The position numbers and the translations under genes were made by a program. Positions 1-6,674 of a stretch of 64,000 nucleotides of DNA are shown in pieces. The stretch comes from Ferirhizobium litorale (GTDB lineage: Bacteria; Pseudomonadota; Alphaproteobacteria; Rhizobiales; Rhizobiaceae), in NCBI GenBank assembly GCA_030028905.1, contig JALDYZ010000003.1, forward strand, positions 434,001-498,000. Reading direction: 5' to 3'. The notes below the pieces were generated by a model that saw only the letters and a list, made by a program, of their open reading frames with translations, ran no database searches and was not told the DNA's origin. The stretch's first letter is position 1; each line of letters begins with the position of its first letter.

Positions 1-768
1 AATCCGCCCTTCAACATTTTCGGGCCGGAAACCATCCCGCAGATGGAGAAGGTGGTCGCTGAAATAGAAACGGATCCCGACCTAAGGGTCGTTGTCTTTG
101 ACAGCGCGGTTCCGGGCTTCTTCCTCACCCACTACAACTTCACACCGCCGCTTTCCGAGTCCACAAGCCTTCCATATGGGAAGACGGGTCTCCATCCCCT
201 GCCGGATATGCTGGTCCGCATCAGCAAGGCGCCCATCGTCTCCATCGCCCTCATTCGCGGGCGAGCCACGGGCGTCGGCAGCGAATTGGCTCTCGCAAGC
301 GACATGCGGTTTGCCAGCAAGGAGAACGCCATCCTGTCTCAATGGGAGGTCGGAGCCGGTTTCGTTCCCGGTGGCGGGCCGATGGCGCGCCTTCCGCGTT
401 TGATGGGCCGCGGTCGGGCGCTCGAAGTCCTTCTGGGTTCGGACGACATCAACGGCGAACTGGCCGAGGATTACGGATACGTCAACCGCTCGTTCGACGA
501 CGAAAAGCTCGACCCGTTCGTCGATGCCCTTGCCGGCAGGATTTCGGGATTCGACCGCCAGGCGATCGCCGACACGAAGCGTCTCGTCGACTTCGCCAGC
601 CTTCCGAGCGATCCGGAGATCGGAGCAGGATGGGACGCCTTCATCACGTCCGTCCAGCGCCCCGTGGCACAGAACAATATCGGCCGCCTGATGGAAATGG
701 GGCTTCAGACGAACCCTGACATCGAAGCCCGCCTCGGGCACTACACCCAGACTTTGGCCGATAAGTAG
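1..768 (+). CDS. Enoyl-CoA hydratase/isomerase (crotonase) family protein, 5' partial
   Basis: The frame is open from the first base, so the true start lies outside the window; an internal ATG at 43 is probably not the start. The visible part has a crotonase-like N-terminal half (VVVFDSAVPGFF), the segment APIVSIALIRGRATGVGSE, which matches the family's oxyanion-hole region, and a LASDMRFAS segment. Crotonases act on acyl-CoA thioesters (hydration, isomerisation, C-C cleavage). The substrate cannot be read from the sequence. It is followed on the same strand by an SRPBCC-like and an isochorismatase-like gene, which suggests a catabolic cluster. Family placement is good; the reaction is unknown. 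Confidence 0.8.
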   Translation, partial: NPPFNIFGPETIPQMEKVVAEIETDPDLRVVVFDSAVPGFFLTHYNFTPPLSESTSLPYGKTGLHPLPDMLVRISKAPIVSIALIRGRATGVGSELALASDMRFASKENAILSQWEVGAGFVPGGGPMARLPRLMGRGRALEVLLGSDDINGELAEDYGYVNRSFDDEKLDPFVDALAGRISGFDRQAIADTKRLVDFASLPSDPEIGAGWDAFITSVQRPVAQNNIGRLMEMGLQTNPDIEARLGHYTQTLADK

Positions 769-920
769 GCCGAAGACGCGCCTGTGTGTCGTAACGGAAG
801 GCCGCGCGGGCGCGCACTTCATATTGCCTGTCCCACTCAGAGAAATCGCGCGGTTCCTAGCCGCGTAGACGAAATTGCGGTCGTCCGCGCCAACAACCCA
901 ACCGACCATGGAGAAGTCAT

Positions 921-1472
921 ATGCACAAGATCGAAAACCAGATCGTCGATTCGAGCTTTTCAGCGATCATCAATGCCCCGATCGAACAGGTGGACATTCC
1001 GAAGTGGTGCTTCACCCTGCCGGAAAAGGAATATCAGGATTGTTCGCCGGCGCACATCGCCGCTGGTTTCACCACTGCGCCCGACGGCACGCGCATGTCG
1101 ATCAATGTCGAGACGATCGGTGGAAGCCTGATGGTCCAGCACTACCTCGAAACGCTCGGCGAAAAGGATCATCTCATCCTCGACTCCGATTCCGACGTGT
1201 TCACCCCGAACGGGCGTGTGACGATCCATGTCACCTGGGAGTTGAGTGTCAAGAAACTCGACGCGGGTCGATGCGAATTCTCCAACCGGGTCAGGTCCTA
1301 TGCGACGGACGATATGATGGCCTTCCTTGACCGCCAAGGCATCCCCTTCGAGATCTTTCGGACCCAGCGGCAACCGATGTCGATCGCACACAACAAGGGT
1401 GAAACGCCCCTGTTTGCGGCAAGCATCGAGCGGGCGGCGCTGAAGAACGCCTCCTCCACGAAAGCAGCCTGA
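921..1472 (+). CDS. SRPBCC/polyketide-cyclase-like hypothetical protein (183 aa)
   Basis: The ATG at 921 follows a GGAG ribosome-binding site at about 909-912. No signal peptide or membrane segment is visible. The length, an N-terminal segment resembling a ligand-binding start (FSAIINAPIEQVDIPKWCF) and a central alternating strand pattern (RVTIHVTWELSVKKLD) are compatible with the START/SRPBCC fold, but I see no diagnostic catalytic motif. It ends 18 bp before the isochorismatase-like gene and follows the crotonase-like gene by about 150 bp, so co-transcription is likely. The function is unknown; a small ligand-binding or cyclase-like role is only a guess. Confidence 0.6.
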   Translation: MHKIENQIVDSSFSAIINAPIEQVDIPKWCFTLPEKEYQDCSPAHIAAGFTTAPDGTRMSINVETIGGSLMVQHYLETLGEKDHLILDSDSDVFTPNGRVTIHVTWELSVKKLDAGRCEFSNRVRSYATDDMMAFLDRQGIPFEIFRTQRQPMSIAHNKGETPLFAASIERAALKNASSTKAA

Positions 1473-1490
1473 AGAGCGGAGGAAGAATCC

Positions 1491-2126
1491 ATGACTCAAC
1501 TGTCCTTTGACCGGAACAATACCGGTTTGCTGGTGGTGGATCCCTACAACGACTTCATCTCGGAAGGTGGAAAGATCTGGCCGCGGATCAAGGAAGTGGC
1601 TGAAGCGAACAACTGCGTTCCGCACATGCTCGAGGTGTTGACCGCCGCACGAGAAGCCAAGCTCCGCGTCTTCTTCGCGATGCATCATCGATATCGCGCG
1701 GGCGACTACGAAAACTGGAAGTTCCTCGCACCGATCCAGCGCGCCGCTTGGCATCGCAAGAGCTTCGAATTCGGCACCTGGGGCGGAGAGTTCCGCGCCG
1801 AATTCGTGCCGGTCGCGGGCGAGGTCGTCGCTTCCGAACACTGGTGCTCCAGCGGCTTCGCGAACACGGATCTCGATCTCGAGCTGAAGCGGCACGGAAT
1901 CCAGAGGCTCATCGTCATCGGGCTCGTTGCGCACACATGTATCGAGGCGACCGTACGATATGCCGCCGAGCTTGGCTACGACGTCACAGTCGTCAACGAC
2001 GCGGTCGCCGATTACTCACATGAAATGATGCACGCGGCCCTTGAGATCAATATGCCGAGCTATGCCAGCGCCATCGTCGATACGAAGGAAGTCCTCGCCG
2101 CTATCTCGATAACCCAAACAGCATAG
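1491..2126 (+). CDS. Isochorismatase-like cysteine hydrolase (211 aa)
   Basis: A soluble hydrolase of the isochorismatase-like superfamily, which includes nicotinamidases, N-carbamoyl hydrolases and related amidases. The N-terminal strand LLVVDPYNDF carries the catalytic Asp at about residue 17. A Lys follows in the WHRKSFEFG segment, and the nucleophile is Cys150 in VAHTCIEATVR, followed by the typical DVTVVNDAVADY segment. The Asp-Lys-Cys triad therefore looks complete and the length is normal. The ATG at 1491 has a GGAGGAAG ribosome-binding site. It lies 18 bp behind the SRPBCC-like gene. The substrate cannot be assigned. Confidence 0.88.
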   Translation: MTQLSFDRNNTGLLVVDPYNDFISEGGKIWPRIKEVAEANNCVPHMLEVLTAAREAKLRVFFAMHHRYRAGDYENWKFLAPIQRAAWHRKSFEFGTWGGEFRAEFVPVAGEVVASEHWCSSGFANTDLDLELKRHGIQRLIVIGLVAHTCIEATVRYAAELGYDVTVVNDAVADYSHEMMHAALEINMPSYASAIVDTKEVLAAISITQTA

Positions 2127-2150
2127 GTCAAATTCGAGTCATTCACGACA

Positions 2151-2178
2151 TCCGACGAGCGTCCATTCGCTCGCCGGA
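2151..2178. terminator. Hairpin between convergent genes
   Basis: TCCGACGAGCG at 2151-2161 pairs with CGCTCGCCGGA at 2168-2178 (one G-U in RNA) across a six-base loop, followed by a short T run. It sits between the convergent isochorismatase-like and desulfhydrase-like genes and could serve as a bidirectional terminator. Confidence 0.6.
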
Positions 2179-2233
2179 TTTCGCACGAGATTGGCATACG
2201 ATGTAGCGACGCCTTCGTGAGGTTGGCAGCCAT

Positions 2234-3259
2234 TCAGTTGTCCAGGGCATCGGCGTACGCGTAGAGCCCAGGCGAACCTCCAGTCATTACGAACAAGACG
2301 TTTGATCCCGGCGCTATAGTGCCGATTTCAATATCGCGAAGTAGGCCGGCGAAAGCCTTGCCCCCGTAGACGGGATCGAGAAGCAGGCCCTCCGATCGGC
2401 CGACAAGCCTGACCGTCTCGACCATCTCCTGCGTAGGGATACCGTAACCTCCGCCGAGTTGTCCGCCGCTGATCCTGAGATCGGGCGGCCCCACCTGCTC
2501 TTCCCTCGACATGAGCTGCAGAACAGCATTGACCTTGTCGACTGTCGTAGCGATGCAGGTGTCTACCGGCGACAAGACCGTATGGGCTACTATCCGGGAC
2601 GGATCGCGACCGGCGACCACCATTCCGGCCGCAAGGCCGGCATGCATGCCGCCGCTGCCGTTCGGGATGACTATTTGGTCGAATTCCACTCCCAGTTCGG
2701 CAGACTGCATCGCGATTTCGACGGCGCAGTCAACATATCCCAGACATCCGACTGGCGTCGAACCGCCAAGGGTGGCCACGAAAACCTTCCGCCCCGTCGC
2801 GGCCATCTCGGACGCTCGGCGCGTGGCGAACCCTCCCGCGTCGTCCCCTTTCGCCAGAATATGCAGGCGCGCACCGAACAAGCGATCGAGGAGGACATTC
2901 CCATTTTCCTGGTAGATCGCCATATCCCGAGGAACCATCTGTGCGAGAACCAGTTCGCATGCCAGGCCGGATCGGGCACACGCAGCGGCGGCGAGCCGGG
3001 CGAAGTTCGATTGGACTCCTCCGATTGCCACCAGGGTGTCGCAGCCCTCGGCCGCGGCCTGCCCCATCAGGAACTCGAGCTTGCGCAGCTTGTTGCCACC
3101 GCCCCCCAACCCCATGAGGTCATCCCGCTTCGCCCATATCGTGATATCCTTTGCACGCGCACCCAGGACACTCTCGAGGCGGTCGAGGCGCTGAACCGGC
3201 GTCGGCCCCTCAATCAGGCGGGTGTGCGGAAAGCGGCTTAGGAGCGCTGTTTTAGGCAT
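2234..3259 (-). CDS. PLP-dependent D-cysteine desulfhydrase / ACC deaminase family enzyme (341 aa)
   Basis: A fold-type II PLP enzyme of the D-cysteine desulfhydrase/1-aminocyclopropane-1-carboxylate deaminase family. I chose the ATG at 3259 because GGAGAC lies upstream; an in-frame ATG 33 bases further out lacks a good site. The motif GGGGNKLRKLEF near residue 57 carries the PLP-binding Lys, and VAIGGVQSNFARLAAA corresponds to the family's QSNHxR substrate-loop motif, with Phe where most members have His. PNGSGGMHAGL is the phosphate-binding loop. The D-cysteine and ACC branches cannot be separated by eye. It lies about 40 bp downstream of the tautomerase gene on the same strand. Confidence 0.82.
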   Translation of the reverse strand: MPKTALLSRFPHTRLIEGPTPVQRLDRLESVLGARAKDITIWAKRDDLMGLGGGGNKLRKLEFLMGQAAAEGCDTLVAIGGVQSNFARLAAAACARSGLACELVLAQMVPRDMAIYQENGNVLLDRLFGARLHILAKGDDAGGFATRRASEMAATGRKVFVATLGGSTPVGCLGYVDCAVEIAMQSAELGVEFDQIVIPNGSGGMHAGLAAGMVVAGRDPSRIVAHTVLSPVDTCIATTVDKVNAVLQLMSREEQVGPPDLRISGGQLGGGYGIPTQEMVETVRLVGRSEGLLLDPVYGGKAFAGLLRDIEIGTIAPGSNVLFVMTGGSPGLYAYADALDN

Positions 3260-3299
3260 TGGCTTGTCTCCATGACGATTGGTGTACGGCACGACTTTT

Positions 3300-3707
3300 T
3301 CAGTCGGTTTTGCTTGCAGTCAGTTCTCCGGTCATGAACTGAGCCCGTCCCATGCCGAACGACCAGTCCTCGTCTGAATTCTCCACGATCGAGACCATGA
3401 CATCGGACGGATCGATGCCGCATTGCATGCGAAGCGACCGAGCAAGCGTTTCGTAAAGGACCAGCTTCATTGTGCGTGACCGGACGCGAGTGATGATTTC
3501 GAAGAGGACGAATCTTTCGGACCTATCCATCCCGAGGCCGGTATCAAGAACTTGAAGATGCGATTTCTCGTGCTCCTCCAGTATTTGATACCGATCTGGG
3601 CGCGGAACGCCGAACGCCTCGACAACGACATCATGGGCGACGTCGAGCAGAGTTTGAAGTTCGTCGACGCTGCGCCCCTTGAAGACGTGGATCCTTACCA
3701 GTGGCAT
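3300..3707 (-). CDS. Tautomerase-superfamily protein (135 aa)
   Basis: The protein begins Met-Pro-Leu-Val-Arg-Ile, so the mature N-terminus would be the catalytic Pro1 of the 4-oxalocrotonate tautomerase superfamily. The length of 135 residues fits the longer fused-type members (malonate-semialdehyde-decarboxylase-like or cis-CaaD-like) rather than the 62-residue 4-OT. The ATG has an AAGGAGACTCC ribosome-binding site. It is followed by the desulfhydrase-like gene and preceded on the same strand by an SDR gene about 170 bp away, all probably part of one catabolic unit. The substrate is unknown. Confidence 0.78.
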   Translation of the reverse strand: MPLVRIHVFKGRSVDELQTLLDVAHDVVVEAFGVPRPDRYQILEEHEKSHLQVLDTGLGMDRSERFVLFEIITRVRSRTMKLVLYETLARSLRMQCGIDPSDVMVSIVENSDEDWSFGMGRAQFMTGELTASKTD

Positions 3708-3874
3708 TGGGAGTCTCCTTCATCGGTGTGGTGCTTCTTCATGACGGGGATCCGCATCCAGACGGCGCGCGGCCGTGCCGGAATTTCGAGAGCCGAGATG
3801 ACCTATGTTGCGACCCCAGCCACCTTCGGAAGGAGCGAATGCAGACGTCGTCCGCGACAATTTGCGCATGCTGC

Positions 3875-4717
3875 CTAGACTCCGGCATGGGACAGTCCCG
3901 GCGTGGCATCCTGGGAAATTGCCGCGGTGCGATATCGCGGGGCCGGAACGTTCCGCGACAGGTTTGGCATCAGCTTCTGCCGTGCCGCCTCGTATGCGTT
4001 CCAGTCATCGGCGTCCGGAACGGATGGCAGCGTCACCAGTTCACCCATATCCAGGCCCGCGAGAGCGGCGTCCACAGCGTCGTCGGCCTTCATGACGATA
4101 CTGTCTGGCAGATGCTGGAGCGATCCGCCTGAGGCCTCCCAGAAGGGAGTCTCCACGGCCCCGGGAAGGACGGCCTGAATGCGAATGTTCTTTTCGGCGA
4201 GTTCCTTGTGCAGCGAGAACGTCAACGACAGAACGAATGCTTTCGTGGCCCCGTAGACGCCGTTGAGAATTTCGGGGGCGAGAGCAAGCGCCGAGGCGAC
4301 GTTGATGATAGTACCCTGCTCCCGCGCCACGAACGAAGGAGCGGCGGCGTATACCAGGCGGGTCAACGCCGTAACGTTGATCCTGATCATGCGCTCCATG
4401 TCTTCAACGTCGGATAAAAGCAGCGGCTGGACCGCACCGATGCCGGCGTTGTTGACGAGCATGATGATCGATGGGTCGTTGCGAAGAACCCCCTCGATCT
4501 TGAGAAGATCTTCCCTGGCACCGAGATCGGCTCGCAGCGTCGTCACGCGCCGCCCAGTCCCCCTGCTGATCTCTCCGGCAACCCGCGTGAGCGCATCCTG
4601 GCTGCGCGCCACGAGCGCGAGATCGTATCCTCTTCGGGCGAGCCTATCGGCGTAGATCGCACCGATGCCGGAAGATGCACCTGTGATCAGAGCTGTTCCT
4701 TTGAAGGATTGGGTCAT
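3875..4717 (-). CDS. Short-chain dehydrogenase/reductase (SDR) family oxidoreductase (280 aa)
   Basis: A classical SDR with a Rossmann fold. The nucleotide-binding motif TGASSGIG is at residues 12-19, NNAG is near residue 90, and the active-site part has the Ser in NVASALALAP and the YxxxK signature as YGATK. The start at 4717 is supported by GGAGACGCAAG directly upstream; the open frame runs further but that extension has no SDR character. PGAVETPFWE is the usual segment after the active site. The likely reaction is NAD(P)-dependent alcohol/ketone interconversion with an unknown substrate. It is divergent from the VOC gene at 4961. Confidence 0.85.
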   Translation of the reverse strand: MTQSFKGTALITGASSGIGAIYADRLARRGYDLALVARSQDALTRVAGEISRGTGRRVTTLRADLGAREDLLKIEGVLRNDPSIIMLVNNAGIGAVQPLLLSDVEDMERMIRINVTALTRLVYAAAPSFVAREQGTIINVASALALAPEILNGVYGATKAFVLSLTFSLHKELAEKNIRIQAVLPGAVETPFWEASGGSLQHLPDSIVMKADDAVDAALAGLDMGELVTLPSVPDADDWNAYEAARQKLMPNLSRNVPAPRYRTAAISQDATPGLSHAGV

Positions 4718-4868
4718 CTTGCGTCTCCATGCTGAGCGTCCGTGGGGCCTTCCCGACTGGTGGCGCTTGTCGTCCTTAGGGATCGTTCGGAGGCCTCTTG
4801 GAATCCATTGAACAAAAGTATCGGCGATACCTTGAAAGGGGTTTTCATGGCCGATCCCAGGCCGGAAT

Positions 4869-4885
4869 CGACACCATCGCACAAT
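4869..4885 (+). promoter_or_regulatory. Copy A of a repeated upstream motif (CGACACCAT-N-G[C/G]-ACAAT)
   Basis: CGACACCATCGCACAAT lies about 75 bp before the VOC gene. The same 17-base pattern recurs at 5696-5712 and 6593-6609, each upstream of another gene. It may be a regulator site or promoter element shared with the adjacent two-component genes; the binding factor is unknown. Confidence 0.5.
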
Positions 4886-4960
4886 GGACGCGACCGGTGC
4901 TTGAGAGCATGGTCACGCGGTCTGCGGATGGTCCGCAGGTCACATAGAGGAAGAAGGCGA

Positions 4961-5629
4961 ATGACCCTCCAGGAGCGCAACACGCAGTCTGCCACCGCCA
5001 TCAACGACATCGACATGAAGCTTGAGGTCGTTGTGATACCGGTATCCGACGTTGATCGCGCGAAGACCTTCTACACAGGCCTAGGCTGGAGGCTCGACGC
5101 CGACGTTTCTGGCGCAAATGGCTTCAGGGTCGTCCAGGTAACGCCTCCCGGGTCGTCCTGTTCGGTCATATTCGGTAGCAACGTTATTGCGGCCGTCCCG
5201 GGATCGGCACAGGGCTTGCACCTCATCGTCTCGGACATCGAGATTGCCCATGCGGCTCTCGCTGCTCGCGGGGCTGAAATAAGCGGTGTCTTCCATGACG
5301 CGGGTGGTGTGTTTCACCACCAGGGCACAGACGGACGGCTCACCGGCCCCCACCCCTCTCGCGCCAGTTATGGCTCGTTTGCTTCCTTCAGCGATCCTGA
5401 CGGAAACGGATGGCTCCTACAGGAAGTGACGGCGAGACTTCCTGGCCGCATCGAAGCCACGGGTGCAGCCTTCAGCTCCGCAGCCGATCTTGCGACCGCG
5501 CTTCGTCATGCCGCCGAAGCCCATGGCGAACATGAGAAACGCAACGGTGGGAAACACGACGATGCATGGCCGGACTGGTACGCCGAGTACATGGTGAGCG
5601 AGCAGTCGGGCGGCCCTCTCCCGACCTGA
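4961..5629 (+). CDS. VOC/glyoxalase superfamily protein (222 aa)
   Basis: The VOC fold is clear in MKLEVVVIPVSDVDRAKTFYTGLGW near the start, a central GLHLIVSDIEIAHAALAARGAE segment, and SFSDPDGNGWLLQEV toward the end, typical of a two-module glyoxalase/bleomycin-resistance-like domain. About 50 extra C-terminal residues are rich in Ala, His and Glu and end near a WYAEYMVSEQ motif. I chose the ATG at 4961, preceded by GAGGAAGAAGG; the open frame upstream lacks domain similarity. A copy of the CGACACCAT motif lies upstream, so it may respond to the neighbouring two-component system. The substrate is unknown. Confidence 0.83.
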   Translation: MTLQERNTQSATAINDIDMKLEVVVIPVSDVDRAKTFYTGLGWRLDADVSGANGFRVVQVTPPGSSCSVIFGSNVIAAVPGSAQGLHLIVSDIEIAHAALAARGAEISGVFHDAGGVFHHQGTDGRLTGPHPSRASYGSFASFSDPDGNGWLLQEVTARLPGRIEATGAAFSSAADLATALRHAAEAHGEHEKRNGGKHDDAWPDWYAEYMVSEQSGGPLPT

Positions 5630-5640
5630 TCCACCGCGCA

Positions 5641-5659
5641 GCCTGAGGTAATCTCAGGC
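5641..5659 (+). terminator. Hairpin after the VOC gene
   Basis: GCCTGAG and CTCAGGC form a perfect 7-bp stem with a five-base loop 11 bp past the VOC stop codon. There is no strong T run, so it could be a weak terminator or mRNA-end hairpin. Confidence 0.45.
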
Positions 5660-5695
5660 GAGTGGCGCGTCATGTTTACTCTTGTTTGGCGAGAC

Positions 5696-5712
5696 CGACA
5701 CCATTGCACAAT
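5696..5712 (+). promoter_or_regulatory. Copy B of the CGACACCAT-N-G[C/G]-ACAAT motif
   Basis: CGACACCATTGCACAAT lies about 125 bp before the GTG start of the deleted-kinase ORF. It matches copies at 4869 and 6593 in 15 or more of 17 positions. Confidence 0.5.
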
Positions 5713-5837
5713 AGATCGATGCCGAAGGGTGATCCATCATGCGATGACGCCGTCGTCCTCGCAAAGCATGGTGGGACGGCGAGACGATATCGAGGACGAC
5801 AACCAATTTGGAATGTTCCAGCTCACGATGGGATATT

Positions 5838-6182
5838 GTGACGACGAAGAGTACGGATAGTATCAATTCACACAATCCTGCGCTGCAGCGTCATGCTTCG
5901 GCCCAGGTCACGGCGATGACTGATGGTGATCGACTTCGTCGGTGCATAAATGACATCCTGGCAATCACGGCTCTCCCGACTACATGGCTCGGACTGGGTC
6001 TCGATGACATTTGTCAAAGGCTCCTGGATGTCGTTGGCTCTCTGTTGAACGTAGATTTCATGGTTCTGAAAATTGCCTCGCCCCAAGGCGAAAGTCCCGC
6101 GGGCGGCGCCGTATTTGGCTTTTCGATACGGGCTCAGAGTACGCAAGACGGCCCCAGCGCAGCGAAAGCGGATCGGCAATGA
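5838..6182 (+). pseudogene. Internally deleted GAF-domain histidine kinase
   Basis: The first 75 or so residues (RLRRCINDILAITALP, then GLDDICQRLLDVV) look like the N-terminus and GAF-domain start of an alphaproteobacterial sensor kinase. The final 25 residues (GGAVFGFSIRAQSTQDG) resemble the very end of a HATPase domain, compare GATFAFSIP in the kinase tail at 10102-10289. The simplest reading is an in-frame internal deletion that removed the rest of the GAF domain, any PAS domain, the His box and most of the ATPase domain. The stop codon overlaps the receiver gene's ATG (ATGA), so translational coupling is kept. The GTG start at 5838 is uncertain; an ATG at 5916 is possible. Confidence 0.6.
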
Positions 6183-6547
6183 TGACCGAGCGCCTGTTGG
6201 TGTCTGTCGTTGATGATGATGCGTCGGTCAGAGAGTCTCTTCCGGACCTCATCCGGATATTTGGATACCGTGTCCGTACATTCTCCTCTGCCGACGAGTT
6301 CCTGGATTCCGAATGGGTATCAAGGACGAACTGCCTGATACTCGACGTCGCCATGCCCGGCATGTCCGGTCCCGAACTTGAGGAAGAGTTGATCCGTCGC
6401 GGGGACCGAATTCCTATCGTCTTCATCACCGCCCACAAGGATGAGAACGATCGAATTCCGCTCATGCAGAACGGCGCGGTTGCCTGCCTGTTCAAGCCGT
6501 TTAGCGATGTCGCCCTGCAGGAAACGCTGGATCGGGTGTTCGCGTAG
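6179..6547 (+). CDS. FixJ-type receiver-only response regulator (122 aa)
   Basis: A single CheY-like receiver domain. The acidic pair is in VSVVDDDASVRE, the phosphoacceptor Asp is in CLILDVAMPGMSGPE, the switch Thr is in VFITAHKD, and the Lys is in CLFKPFSD. The protein ends after the receiver with no DNA-binding domain, so output must pass through protein contacts or phosphotransfer. The start codon overlaps the stop of the deleted kinase (ATGA). A close paralogue lies at 9329-9703. Its native kinase appears lost; the five-PAS kinase downstream could now drive it, which is inference. Confidence 0.9.
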   Translation: MMTERLLVSVVDDDASVRESLPDLIRIFGYRVRTFSSADEFLDSEWVSRTNCLILDVAMPGMSGPELEEELIRRGDRIPIVFITAHKDENDRIPLMQNGAVACLFKPFSDVALQETLDRVFA

Positions 6548-6592
6548 GAGACTGCGAGTTCGCGTGCAATCTCAGCAAAGTCCGGCGGAGTC

Positions 6593-6609
6593 CGACACCA
6601 TAGGACAAT
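6593..6609 (+). promoter_or_regulatory. Copy C of the CGACACCAT-N-G[C/G]-ACAAT motif
   Basis: CGACACCATAGGACAAT lies about 65 bp before the ATG of the five-PAS kinase and 46 bp after the receiver gene. It differs from copies A and B by G for C in one position and at the variable base. Confidence 0.5.
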
Positions 6610-6674
6610 GTACGGTAGGTTGCGGAAGCCATACAGTGCACGAAAAGGGTAGGTCAGCTCTTGAAAGGACATGC

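Noticed and set aside
960-1934. 324-codon open frame on the minus strand
   Set aside because: Runs against the SRPBCC-like and isochorismatase-like genes, both with good ribosome-binding sites and family motifs.
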